From positions 1-44,743 of the forward strand of contig JAHFQC010000034.1 in the NCBI GenBank assembly GCA_023259375.1: DNA of 44,743 nt, in the 5' to 3' direction. The first letter of the stretch is position 1, and the number at the start of each line of letters is the position of its first letter. Shown here one piece after another: positions 7,900-15,068 of this stretch. The position numbers and the translations under genes were made by a program. This DNA comes from Alphaproteobacteria bacterium (GTDB taxonomy: Bacteria > Pseudomonadota > Alphaproteobacteria > Micropepsales > Micropepsaceae). The notes under the pieces were generated by a model that searched no databases, was not told the origin of the DNA, and saw nothing but the letters and a program-made list of their open reading frames with translations.

Positions 7900-8433
7900 A
7901 TGAACCGGGTTCTGCCGCTGGTCGTGACCCTTCTTCTTGTTGCCGTGGTCGGCTTTTTCGCCTGGAGCGGATTCAAGGCGCCGCCGGTGGCTGAGCCCGC
8001 CGCGATCATCACCACCCCGCCGGGCTGGGTGAAACTCGACGGGCCGGGCTTCACCGTCTATGCCCCCGAAGGCGCGGTGCTGCGCCAGGCCAAAGGCAAC
8101 GGCTTTATCTATGGCGACATTGCCGGGTCGTATCTCTGCATCCGCTTCCAGGCGGGCAAGTCGGTCGGGCCGGTGGTGAATGCCAAGACCCACCCCAACT
8201 TCGCCGACTCCGACATGACCGTGGACGGCCGCACCGCCAGCCTGCGCAAGACCACCCTCGCCAAGAACGAGCAGGACTATTGGTTCCCCGGCTGCGGCGC
8301 CTCGCTTTATCTCGGCCTGACGGTGCCGCAGGCTCTGCCGGGCGGGGACACCCTGTCGCTCGAAGTCTCGGTCGAAAACCGCGACGGCCTCGACGACGCC
8401 ATGATGATGTTCAAGACCCTGCGCTTTCAGTAG
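7900..8433 (+). CDS. Hypothetical protein with N-terminal membrane anchor
   Basis: 177 residues from ATG 7900, which follows a strong GGAGG; the overlapping GTG at 7897 would add one residue. An N-terminal hydrophobic segment (VLPLVVTLLLVAVVGFFAW) is a signal anchor or uncleaved signal peptide with no lipobox. The rest is a soluble, probably periplasmic domain containing GWVKLDGPGFTVYAPEGAVL, a lone Cys in SYLCIRF and another in FPGCGASLYLG, a possible disulphide. The C-terminus DDAMMMFKTLRFQ is like those of small secreted proteins that sense or bind ligands, but I do not recognise a family. A 272-bp gap separates it from the divergent mini-gene cluster. Confidence 0.7.
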   Translation: MNRVLPLVVTLLLVAVVGFFAWSGFKAPPVAEPAAIITTPPGWVKLDGPGFTVYAPEGAVLRQAKGNGFIYGDIAGSYLCIRFQAGKSVGPVVNAKTHPNFADSDMTVDGRTASLRKTTLAKNEQDYWFPGCGASLYLGLTVPQALPGGDTLSLEVSVENRDGLDDAMMMFKTLRFQ

Positions 8434-8466
8434 TATTGGGGCGCTGACACACGGCGGGGGCAGGTC

Positions 8467-8814
8467 TTGGGAGTGATCGGATCTGTATTGTGTCTGGTTG
8501 CTTTTTGCGTGTTTCTGACCACTGCGGTTTTGCTGCCATTCTACATCTGGAGAACATGGAGCGGATTCGCGGCTTGGCTCGCATATTTGCTCGTCAGCAT
8601 TCTCGCGTTTGGCGTAATTTTGATCGTATTGCTCATCGATGGCCCGCAGCGCGCCGCGACGACGCGCCCGTCGAGCGGGGTGATTGCCTCGGGACTGAGC
8701 CTTGTTGGCATCGTTCTGTCGGTCCAACTGCTTCGTGGTGAGATGCGCCGCAGCCGTGAGCTGCCGTCTGCGTCAGGCCAGCATCCCTGGTTTGGGCAGC
8801 GGCCGCCCGTTTGA
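8467..8814 (+). CDS. Small membrane protein, three predicted helices
   Basis: 115 residues if read from TTG 8467, 113 from GTG 8473; GGGGGCAGG just upstream could serve either. Hydrophobic stretches VIGSVLCLVAFCVFLTTAVLL, AAWLAYLLVSILAFGVILIVLL and VIASGLSLVGIVLSVQLL suggest three helices, with a polar tail ending GQHPWFGQRPPV. It lies 33 bp after the anchored protein at 7900-8433 and may be cotranscribed. No family recognised. Base composition is less GC-rich than the neighbours, which may reflect recent acquisition or just its hydrophobic codons. Confidence 0.5.
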   Translation: MGVIGSVLCLVAFCVFLTTAVLLPFYIWRTWSGFAAWLAYLLVSILAFGVILIVLLIDGPQRAATTRPSSGVIASGLSLVGIVLSVQLLRGEMRRSRELPSASGQHPWFGQRPPV

Positions 8815-8820
8815 CAGACT

Positions 8821-8927
8821 GGCACGGGTGCCCTAAAACCCGCACAACTCCGGAAAGCCCTACGCTTTCCGGTCCCAGGCTCGGCTTGGGATCGCCCTCA
8901 GGCAGCGCGTGGCGCCCCCTGGGGCGC
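8821..8927. other. Run of four palindromic stem-loops upstream of ffh
   Basis: Four hairpins follow one another: GGCAC-GG-GTGCC (8821-8832); CCGGAAAGC-5-GCTTTCCGG (8850-8872, 9 bp); TCCCAGGC-TCG-GCTTGGGA (8873-8891, 8 pairs with one G-U); GCGCCCC-CT-GGGGCGC (8912-8927). The last is followed by TTGGTTTTTC, so it can end the upstream transcript. The group looks like a mosaic of short interspersed palindromic repeats or a structured ffh leader. It lacks the conserved GGAAGGAAGCAGC apical loop of SRP RNA. Confidence 0.55.
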
Positions 8928-8947
8928 TAATGCTTTGGTTTTTCTGT

Positions 8948-8965
8948 CCTCTCCCGAGGGAGAGG
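8948..8965. repeat. Palindromic repeat CCTCTCCC-GA-GGGAGAGG
   Basis: Perfect 8-bp arms with a 2-base centre, 14 bp before the ffh start. A second copy of the same arms (with a 6-base loop) lies after rimM at 11280-11305, so this looks like a dispersed repeat. Here it could also hide or stabilise the ffh translation start. Confidence 0.55.
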
Positions 8966-8979
8966 AACGAGGGTTCGGA

Positions 8980-10356
8980 ATGTTCGACTCTTTGCAGTCC
9001 CGCCTTGGCGGTGTGTTCGACAAGCTTCGTGGCCGCGGTGCGCTCACGGAAGGCGATGTCGACGAGGCCTTGAAAGAGGTCCGCACCGCCCTGATCGAGG
9101 CGGACGTCGAACTCGGCGTGGTCGACGACTTCATTCAAAGGGTGAAGCCGCGGGCCGAAGGCGAGGCGGTGATCCGCTCCGTCACCCCGGCCCAGCAGGT
9201 CGTCAAGATCGTCCACGACAGCCTGATTGAAATGCTGGGCTCGGAAGGCTCCGCCCTTCAGCTCGGCTCGCCGCCGGCACCGATCCTGATGGTCGGTCTG
9301 CAGGGCTCGGGCAAAACCACCACCTCCGCTAAGCTCGGCCTCCTCCTCCAGACCAAGGAGAAGAAGCGCGTTCTGATGGCCTCGCTGGACGTCGCCCGTC
9401 CGGCCGCCATGGAGCAGTTGAAAGTTCTCGGCGAGCAGGCCGGCGTGCCGACCCTGCCGATCATCACAGGCCAGACCCCGCTCACGATTGCGAAACGCGC
9501 GCTCGCCGCGGCCCGCGTCGGCGGCTATGACGTCCTCATTCTCGATACCGCCGGCCGCCAGCACGTCGACGAACAGTTGATGGCCGAAGCCGCGGCGGTG
9601 CGCGACATCACCAATCCGCACGAAACCATCCTGGTCGCCGACAGCCTGACTGGTCAGGACGCGGTGAACATCGCCAAGTCGTTCAACGACCGCATGCCGC
9701 TCTCCGGCATCATCCTGACGCGCGCTGACGGCGATGCCCGCGGCGGTGCCGCCCTCTCGATGCGGGCCGTGACCGGCGCGCCGATCAAGTTCCTCGGCAT
9801 GGGCGAAAAGCTCGATGCCATCGAGCCGTTCTATCCCGAGCGCGTGGCGGGCCGCATCCTCGACATGGGCGACGTCGTTTCGCTGGTCGAGAAGGCAACC
9901 GAGACGGTCGACAAGGAAAAGGCCGAGGCCCTCGCCAAGAAGCTGAAGAAGGGGGCGTTCGACATGAACGACCTGTTCGATCAGCTGAACCAGATGAAGA
10001 AGATGGGCGGCTTGCAGGGCCTGATGGGCATGCTGCCGGGCGTCGGCAAGATCAAGGACAAGCTTGATGAAGCCGGTCTCGACGACAAGATCCTCACCCG
10101 TCAGCAGGCCATCATCCAGTCGATGACCAAGAAAGAGCGTTCCAATCCCGACGTGATCAACGGCTCGCGCCGCAAGCGCATTGCCGCCGGTTGCGGGATG
10201 GAAGTCTCCGACGTGAACAAGCTTCTCAAAATGCACCGCACCATGTCCGACGCCATCAAGGCGATGAAGAAGGGCGGTCGCGCCAATCCGTTTGCAGCGA
10301 TGATGAACATGGGTCGCGGCGGTCCTCCGCCGGGCGGCATGTTCGGAAGACGCTAG
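8980..10356 (+). CDS. ffh: Signal recognition particle protein Ffh
   Basis: 458-residue SRP54 GTPase that binds signal sequences and 4.5S RNA and docks with FtsY. The ATG at 8980 opens MFDSLQSRLGGVFDKLRGRG, the conserved N domain; the in-frame upstream ATG at 8935 reads through the palindromic repeat and is not conserved. GLQGSGKTT starts at residue 106, then DVARPAAMEQL, DTAGRQHVDEQLM and TRADGDARGGAAL. The Met-rich M domain holds MNDLFDQLNQMKKMGGLQGL and the RNA-binding SRRKRIAAGCG segment. It ends with a Gly/Met-rich tail. It is 39 bp upstream of rpsP, as in many alphaproteobacteria. Confidence 0.98.
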   Translation: MFDSLQSRLGGVFDKLRGRGALTEGDVDEALKEVRTALIEADVELGVVDDFIQRVKPRAEGEAVIRSVTPAQQVVKIVHDSLIEMLGSEGSALQLGSPPAPILMVGLQGSGKTTTSAKLGLLLQTKEKKRVLMASLDVARPAAMEQLKVLGEQAGVPTLPIITGQTPLTIAKRALAAARVGGYDVLILDTAGRQHVDEQLMAEAAAVRDITNPHETILVADSLTGQDAVNIAKSFNDRMPLSGIILTRADGDARGGAALSMRAVTGAPIKFLGMGEKLDAIEPFYPERVAGRILDMGDVVSLVEKATETVDKEKAEALAKKLKKGAFDMNDLFDQLNQMKKMGGLQGLMGMLPGVGKIKDKLDEAGLDDKILTRQQAIIQSMTKKERSNPDVINGSRRKRIAAGCGMEVSDVNKLLKMHRTMSDAIKAMKKGGRANPFAAMMNMGRGGPPPGGMFGRR

Positions 10357-10395
10357 ATTTTCGACTAAACTACTGACTGAAGAAGGAACGCAGCA

Positions 10396-10746
10396 ATGTC
10401 CGTTAAGATCAAACTGTCGCGCGGCGGCACCAAGAAGCGCCCGCACTATGCCATCGTCATCGCCGACACGCGCTTCCCGCGCGACGGCCGCTTCATCGAG
10501 AAGATCGGCTACTACAATCCGCTCCTCAAGAAGGACGATCCGGCCCGCGTGAAGCTCGATCTCGAGAAGGCCGCCGAATGGCTGAAGAAGGGCGCCGTCG
10601 CCACCGATCGCGTCCATCGCTTCCTCGCCACGGCCGGCCTGGTGAAGCCGCTCAAGAAGAACAATCCTGAGAAGGCCGCACCGAAGAAGAAGGCCCAGGA
10701 ACGCGCTGCTGCGGCCGCCAAGGCGGCTGAAGCTCCGGCGGCCTGA
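10396..10746 (+). CDS. rpsP: 30S ribosomal protein S16
   Basis: 116 residues. The N-terminal core [20 protein letters not shown] and [14 protein letters not shown] is diagnostic of bS16, which helps 30S assembly. The core (about 80 residues) is followed by a Lys/Ala-rich tail ([17 protein letters not shown]), a C-terminal extension common in alphaproteobacteria. GAAGGA lies upstream of the ATG. rimM starts 8 bp after the stop. Confidence 0.98.
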   Translation: MSVKIKLSRGGTKKRPHYAIVIADTRFPRDGRFIEKIGYYNPLLKKDDPARVKLDLEKAAEWLKKGAVATDRVHRFLATAGLVKPLKKNNPEKAAPKKKAQERAAAAAKAAEAPAA

Positions 10747-10754
10747 CGCAAACC

Positions 10755-11279
10755 ATGTCGCGCCCTCGCGACGTGCTGATGGCGGCCGTTATCGGCGCCC
10801 ACGGCTTGAAAGGCGAGGTGAAGGTGAAAGCCTTCACCGTCGATCCCGAAACCCTGGGCGCCTATGGCCCGCTGTCGACCAAGGATGGGCGGCGCTTCAC
10901 CATCGAAGCGCTGCGTCCCATCGGCGATGACGAGGCCATCGTCGCCTTTGCCGAGGTCAAGGACCGGAACGCCTCGGAAGCCCTCAAGGGCACCGAACTC
11001 TACGTGCCGCGCGAGAAGCTGCCCGAAGCCAAAGGCGACGAGTTCTATCACGCCGATCTCATCGGCCTCGAAGCCTTCGACAAGGATGGACGGCGCATCG
11101 GTGCGGTGGAGTCGATCCAGAACTACGGCGCCGGCGACGTCCTGGTGATCGCCGCCGACGAAGGCGAAGAAATCCTGCTCGCCTTCACCAAGGACAACGT
11201 CCCCGACATCGACATCGCCAACAGCCGCATCATCGTGGCCGTGCCGGACGAGATCGATGCCGGCGATGAAGAACAATAA
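10755..11279 (+). CDS. rimM: Ribosome maturation factor RimM
   Basis: 174 residues. The N-terminal RimM barrel contains VLMAAVIGAHGLKGEVKVKAF, and the C-terminal PRC barrel starts near EFYHADLIGLEAFD and contains IQNYGAGDVLVI and LLAFTKDNVPDIDI. RimM binds S19 and assists 16S processing in the 30S head. It is coupled to rpsP with an 8-bp gap. Normally trmD follows directly; here the pair is broken by an antisense gene at 11322-11954. An inverted repeat sits immediately after the stop. Confidence 0.97.
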   Translation: MSRPRDVLMAAVIGAHGLKGEVKVKAFTVDPETLGAYGPLSTKDGRRFTIEALRPIGDDEAIVAFAEVKDRNASEALKGTELYVPREKLPEAKGDEFYHADLIGLEAFDKDGRRIGAVESIQNYGAGDVLVIAADEGEEILLAFTKDNVPDIDIANSRIIVAVPDEIDAGDEEQ

Positions 11280-11305
11280 GCCCTCTCCCCTCTATGGGAG
11301 AGGGC
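11280..11305. repeat. Palindromic repeat between rimM and the convergent gene
   Basis: 10-bp arms (GCCCTCTCCC / GGGAGAGGGC) around a 6-base loop directly after the rimM stop. The arm sequence is the same as in the repeat before ffh (8948-8965). Loosely T-rich sequence follows on both sides, so it may act as a weak bidirectional terminator. Confidence 0.6.
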
Positions 11306-11321
11306 CCCATCCTATTTCTTT

Positions 11322-11954
11322 CTATGGCGTGGGCGGGCGGGGCGTCTGGTTTGACGCATTCGCGCCCGGCGGCGCCGGATTGAGATGGTCAGGCACGCGC
11401 GTATCGTCTTTGCCGCCCGGACGCGTCACGAACGAGCCGATAAACGCGCCGATCGTCAACTTCGCCAGATCAAACAGCGTTTCGCTGGTTTTTCCCGCGG
11501 TGTTGACGGCCAGGATCGTGAAGACCAGCGTGATGAAGATGGTTGCGATCGGAAGTCCGCTTAATCCCAGCTTCTGGAAAAAGCCGGAGACGCCCCGGAT
11601 GTTGCGCAAGCGCAGATAAAGCTCGATCGCGGCTGTATTGCCCTTGCTGATTTCTTCGATCAGATCGCGCCGGTCGTGTGGTGGCATGAGTTCGGGCGCT
11701 GAGGGGTTGGAGGCATCCAAGCACAGGAAGCCTGCTACCGCCGAGAGCCCACCTGCTATCAGCAGGATCAGGATCGCGGGGCTCGATATGGCCATTACCG
11801 CGTTGAAAAAAATCAGCAAGAGCGAGGCGACAGTAATAATGATGACCGCAGACCCAAAGAATATGACGGTGAAGGTAGTATAGAAACCTTCCTTCTCGGC
11901 GTTGGGCGAAGTCTTATTCGTCGGCGGTGTTCCCGCATCTTCAGCTTTCGGCAT
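11322..11954 (-). CDS. Hypothetical membrane protein inserted between rimM and trmD
   Basis: 210 residues from ATG 11952-11954, with GAGG five bases upstream. A polar N-terminus (PKAEDAGTPPTNKTSPNAEK) precedes two hydrophobic helices (FTVIFFGSAVIIITVASLLLI and ISSPAILILLIAGGLSAVAG). A cytoplasmic-looking stretch PPHDRRDLIEEISKGNTAAI follows, then a third helix (LPIATIFITLVFTILAV) and a Pro-rich tail. No family recognised. It is antisense to its neighbours and splits a widely conserved operon, so it looks like an insertion. AT-rich sequence upstream contains a TATAAT for this strand at 12012-12017. Confidence 0.75.
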   Translation of the reverse strand: MPKAEDAGTPPTNKTSPNAEKEGFYTTFTVIFFGSAVIIITVASLLLIFFNAVMAISSPAILILLIAGGLSAVAGFLCLDASNPSAPELMPPHDRRDLIEEISKGNTAAIELYLRLRNIRGVSGFFQKLGLSGLPIATIFITLVFTILAVNTAGKTSETLFDLAKLTIGAFIGSFVTRPGGKDDTRVPDHLNPAPPGANASNQTPRPPTP

Positions 11955-11992
11955 TGGCGCCTCACTCGGTTGTCTGTATTCCCTGCCTATTA

Positions 11993-12021
11993 TTGACTTC
12001 ACTGACGCATAATTATATTCT
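11993..12021 (+). promoter_or_regulatory. Sigma-70-like promoter for trmD, overlapping a reverse -10 box
   Basis: TTGACT (11993-11998), a 17-base spacer and TATTCT (12016-12021) make a good rightward promoter, which trmD-rplS need once cut off from rimM. On the other strand TATAAT (12012-12017) lies 58 bp upstream of the leftward gene start, so two opposing promoters overlap. The reverse -35 is not clear. The leader to trmD would be about 245 bases long and unusually AT-rich at its start. Confidence 0.5.
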
Positions 12022-12273
12022 CTACTCGCCAAAAGAGAAGTGGTCCGGGCAAGAGGCTCGTATCTCTTCTCCCCGGAATGGCGCAAGCAACAGTGCCGAG
12101 GTTTCGGCATGGCGGGGCGCAAGCCTAGCCCGTTGCCCACCATCTGGTCGTGCAAGGCAAGACGCTGAGCATGTGACGCCGCTAGGCAAGAGGCCGGGCG
12201 GCGTCGGCGTTTTTGGCGTTCTCGCAATATGGCGCTATCACCGGAAGCTGTGTTGTTGCTGCGAAAGTTCGCC

Positions 12274-12969
12274 ATGCCCTGGTCCGCCACCGTTCTCACG
12301 CTCTTCCCCGAGATGTTTCCCGGGCCGCTCGGCTGCACGCTGCCGGGCAAGGCGCTGGCGAACGGCTTGTGGTCGCTCGAAGTGCGCGACATCCGCGATC
12401 ACGGCATCGGCAAGCATCGCACCGTCGACGACACGCCCTCGGGCGGCGGCCCCGGCATGGTGATGCGCGCCGACGTCGCTTGTGCCGCCATCGATGCGAT
12501 CGAGCGCGCTGGCCGCCCGCTCATCTATCTGTCGCCGCGCGGCGCCCCGCTGACCCAAAGCCGTGTGAAGGCTCTCTCGGATGGTCCCGGCGTGATCCTG
12601 TTCTGCGGCCGTTTCGAAGGCCTCGATCAGCGCGCCATAGACGCCCGCGGGATGGAGGAAATCTCGCTCGGCGACTTCGTTCTGGCTGGCGGCGAGATCG
12701 CCGCCATGGCCTTGATGGAGGCCGCCGTGCGGCTGATCCCGGGCGTCCTGGGCGCCGCCGACAGCCCGTCCGAAGAGAGTTTTTCCGAAGGGTTGCTCGA
12801 ATATCCGCAGTACACGCGGCCGCAGGAGTTCGAAGGTCGGACCATTCCCGAAGTTCTAAATAACGGGAATCATAAGGAAATCGCCAAATGGCGACGGGCC
12901 GAGGCGGAAAGGTTAACGCGCGCGCGGCGTCCCGACCTCATGACCCTCTATGAAAAGACCAAACGCTAG
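12274..12969 (+). CDS. trmD: tRNA (guanine-37-N1)-methyltransferase TrmD
   Basis: 231 residues. The start at 12274 gives [20 protein letters not shown], the conserved SPOUT N-terminus; an in-frame ATG at 12229 adds 15 non-conserved residues. The S-adenosylmethionine-binding trefoil knot is visible as [25 protein letters not shown] and [13 protein letters not shown], with the C-terminal tRNA-binding part containing [19 protein letters not shown] and [15 protein letters not shown]. It methylates G37 to prevent +1 frameshifts. The ribosome site is weak. rplS follows 73 bp downstream. Confidence 0.97.
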   Translation: MPWSATVLTLFPEMFPGPLGCTLPGKALANGLWSLEVRDIRDHGIGKHRTVDDTPSGGGPGMVMRADVACAAIDAIERAGRPLIYLSPRGAPLTQSRVKALSDGPGVILFCGRFEGLDQRAIDARGMEEISLGDFVLAGGEIAAMALMEAAVRLIPGVLGAADSPSEESFSEGLLEYPQYTRPQEFEGRTIPEVLNNGNHKEIAKWRRAEAERLTRARRPDLMTLYEKTKR

Positions 12970-13042
12970 GCTATACGCCCGGCTCCAAACTGCGATTAAA
13001 CGCCCATCGCAGTACCAAAAGAACAACTGTGCGGAGATAGTT

Positions 13043-13441
13043 ATGAACCTGATCCAGACGCTCGAAGCCGAGCAGATGAAGGCGCTGCGCGCCAAACCGC
13101 TTCCGGAATTCCGGGCCGGCGACACCCTCAAGGTCAACGTCAAGGTGGTCGATGTGACCTTTGACGAGAAGACCAAGCAGAACAAGACCCGTGAGCGTCT
13201 GCAGGCCTTTGAAGGCGTCTGCATTGCGCGCCAGGGCCAGGGCCTCAATGAGGCTTTCACCGTCCGCAAGATTTCTTATGGCGAAGGCGTCGAGCGCGTC
13301 TTCCCGATCTATTCGCCGCTGGTCGACAGCGTGGAAGTGATCCGCAAGGGCCGCGTCCGCCGGGCGAAGCTCTATTATTTGCGCGGTCGTCGCGGCAAGT
13401 CGGCGCGTATCGCCGAGCGCGTGGATACCGTCGCCGAATAA
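13043..13441 (+). CDS. rplS: 50S ribosomal protein L19
   Basis: 132 residues from ATG 13043, with GGAGAT just upstream; a longer frame back to 12950 overlaps trmD and is not conserved. [68 protein letters not shown] and [15 protein letters not shown] are bL19 landmarks. L19 lies at the 30S-50S interface. It is the last gene of the trmD-rplS unit, ended by a strong terminator. Confidence 0.98.
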   Translation: MNLIQTLEAEQMKALRAKPLPEFRAGDTLKVNVKVVDVTFDEKTKQNKTRERLQAFEGVCIARQGQGLNEAFTVRKISYGEGVERVFPIYSPLVDSVEVIRKGRVRRAKLYYLRGRRGKSARIAERVDTVAE

Positions 13442-13464
13442 GTTCCGACTGCGAGGGGATGAAG

Positions 13465-13500
13465 AGAGCGCGGGCCGCAAGGTCCGCGCTCTTTTGTTTT
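13465..13500 (+). terminator. Intrinsic terminator after rplS
   Basis: AGAGCGCGGGCC pairs with GGTCCGCGCTCT (12 pairs, one G-U) closed by a GCAA tetraloop, then TTTTGTTTT. It lies 23 bp after the rplS stop. A textbook rho-independent terminator. Confidence 0.9.
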
Positions 13501-13665
13501 GGGCTGGCTGAAAAAAAAGCGGCCGCCATGGCGGGTGGCGGCCGCTTCACGGGCAGTTCGCGGGGCGTTGGTCGGGGGAGGCCGTGCCGCGGAACGTGCC
13601 TGGGGTGACTGCGGTGCGTTCTTTGCGCTGGTTGGGCCGCAGTCGTCTTCCCCACCAGAACCGGA

Positions 13666-14028
13666 TCATCCGGCGAGGGAATGCAAGCGTCTTTCCACTC
13701 TCCAGATTGCTGCCACCACGGCGGCCGAAGCGTTGTCGAGGCGGCCGTTCGCGGCGTTTTCCGTGTTGATGTCGACATACTCGCCGGCGATCATCCGGCG
13801 CGCCATGTCCTTGGCCAGCACATGCAGACTGTTGTGTGCCGTACGCAGGATGTCGATTTCGGGCCAGTCATGACGGGCGGCGCATTCCTGCGTGAAGCGG
13901 ACCAGCGCGCAATCGGTGTGCGGCGCGAAATCGACGTACTCAAGACAGGCCTGTTTTTGCCTCAAACACTGCACGAGCATGGCCCTGCAATGGCTGTGGG
14001 CGTGCAATGCATCGGAAGCATCCAACAT
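13666..14028 (-). CDS. Stand-alone CZB-like (chemoreceptor zinc-binding) protein, copy 1
   Basis: 120 residues from ATG 14026-14028, preceded by AAAGGA. The likely metal ligands follow the CZB pattern (His ... Cys ... His-x3-His): AHSHCRAML near residues 9-16, HTDCALVRF in the middle, and RTAHNSLH. The helix after it and SAAVVAAIWRVERRLHSL complete a four-helix bundle. It is paralogous to the next gene (14243-14620): both have a DxLxAHxxC start, a DCxxVRF middle, an LRTAHxxxH helix and a SxAxxxxIWRxEkkL end. CZB domains usually sit on chemoreceptors or diguanylate cyclases; here the domain is alone and soluble. The motif was read by eye, not by search. Confidence 0.7.
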   Translation of the reverse strand: MLDASDALHAHSHCRAMLVQCLRQKQACLEYVDFAPHTDCALVRFTQECAARHDWPEIDILRTAHNSLHVLAKDMARRMIAGEYVDINTENAANGRLDNASAAVVAAIWRVERRLHSLAG

Positions 14029-14077
14029 GGTCGTTATCCTTTCCGACAAGCGCATTATTAGCAGTAATGTTGAACTG

Positions 14078-14122
14078 ACACTTAATGGTTGCACTCGTAT
14101 GTATTCGTACGTACTCAATACA
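14078..14122. promoter_or_regulatory. AT-rich regulatory region between the CZB-like genes
   Basis: The 214-bp gap between the two CZB-like genes includes a less GC-rich patch with an imperfect palindrome around a central GTACGTAC (GTATTCGTAC next to GTACTCAATAC). It sits about 80 bp upstream of copy 1 and is a candidate operator or promoter. No clean -35/-10 pair could be fixed. Confidence 0.25.
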
Positions 14123-14242
14123 ATGTGCGCGATAGGCGACCTGCGCGTGCCGGCGCCTCTGCTCCACGCAGCGCGGCTGCCGGAGAGACCGGCATGGCAT
14201 GCGCGGAGCCCGAGATGCGGCAGTGTCTGAACGCATGGCGTT

Positions 14243-14620
14243 TCATGCAGCCCACGGCGTCATCGCCTCCAGTTTCTTTTCGATGCGCCAGAGATTGTCG
14301 ATCAGGGCCAGCGAGGCCTTGCCGATTTCGCCGTTGCTGCCGAATTCGGCGGCGATGTCGATCGGCTCGCCGTTGCTGCGATTCTGGGCCAGGGCAATGG
14401 CGGCGCAATGCATCGCCGCATGGGCGGTGCGAAGCTGCGTCAGCTCGGGCTCGAGCGCTTCGTCGCCGGCATTCTCGCGGATGAAGCGGACGACGGGGCA
14501 GTCCTGGTCGGGCGCCAGTTCGCAGAAATAGGGATTGTGAAACCTTGCACCGCTGAGAAGATCCGCCAGCCGTTCTTTGCATTGCGCATGTGCACGCAGA
14601 ACATCCGAGGTATGCAGCAT
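14243..14620 (-). CDS. Stand-alone CZB-like (chemoreceptor zinc-binding) protein, copy 2
   Basis: 125 residues from ATG 14618-14620 (GAGGA upstream). Segments VLRAHAQCKERLADLLSG, DQDCPVVRFI, LRTAHAAMHCAAIA and LALIDNLWRIEKKLEAM mirror those of copy 1. The His/Cys/His-x3-His arrangement fits a 3-His-1-Cys zinc site as known for CZB domains, which respond to zinc or hypochlorite. No signal peptide, membrane helix or output domain is present, so it may regulate a partner in trans. The two copies are tandem, same strand, 214 bp apart, and clearly diverged. Confidence 0.7.
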   Translation of the reverse strand: MLHTSDVLRAHAQCKERLADLLSGARFHNPYFCELAPDQDCPVVRFIRENAGDEALEPELTQLRTAHAAMHCAAIALAQNRSNGEPIDIAAEFGSNGEIGKASLALIDNLWRIEKKLEAMTPWAA

Positions 14621-15068
14621 GAGAGTATCCTCATACGTTATGCGCGACATCTTGTGCCGTATCCGCGAACGAAATCTTAAGAATCGCGTGGATAGGTGTT
14701 ACACCCTATGCGCGTAACGTCCGTATAATGATTAATTTGTGGACACGCGGCGCAGCCGGTTGTGATGGTCGCGCCCTGTGCGCCGCTACCGGTAGAGCGG
14801 GGCACCCACGGCGGTGCGACGGCCCCTGTCGCACCTCTCGCCATCCGTTTTTGCGTGTCGCAGTCCCCTCTGTTCGGGGCTTTTCGAACCGCTGCCGCAC
14901 CCTTGCGTGACGCGGAAATAATGCGTTCGTCCGAGTCAAACCGTCTCAGGAGCTGTCGAAAAGCCGAAAAACGCCCTGTTTTAGGGGCTTTTAGGGCTCC
15001 CCCCTCTCTTGCACGCGCAGAAAATGCCGTAAAATATGGCACGTTTTGATTCGCAGAGGATAACACCC
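14621..15068. other. Long intergenic region with hairpins, no gene seen
   Basis: About 450 bp between the divergent CZB-like gene and the HU-like gene. On the plus strand TATAAT (14724-14729) is followed by structured sequence: CTACCGGTAG and an 8-bp hairpin GGTGCGAC-7-GTCGCACC (14813-14835), then CCGTTTTT. AAAAGCC and GGGCTTTT near 14958-14992 can also pair. A small RNA is possible but not shown. No convincing reading frame was found. Confidence 0.35.
15009..15035 (+). promoter_or_regulatory. Possible promoter of the HU-like gene
   Basis: TTGCAC (15009-15014) and TAAAAT (15030-15035) are separated by 15 bases, 34 bp upstream of the start codon. The spacing is short for sigma-70, so this is tentative. 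AGAGGATAA provides the ribosome site. Confidence 0.3.

Noticed and set aside
7687..8727. A 346-codon leftward frame
   Set aside because: Antisense to the two small membrane-protein genes, which have better starts and hydrophobic patterns.
8821..8930. SRP (4.5S) RNA next to ffh
   Set aside because: The conserved apical GGAAGGAAGCAGC-type loop is absent; the hairpins are simple palindromes.
8860..10617. A 585-codon leftward frame opposite ffh
   Set aside because: Antisense to ffh and rpsP, low-information His/Gly/Arg composition, no ribosome site.
13499..13873. A 124-codon rightward frame after rplS
   Set aside because: It starts inside the rplS terminator and then runs antisense to the first CZB-like gene, which has paralogue support.
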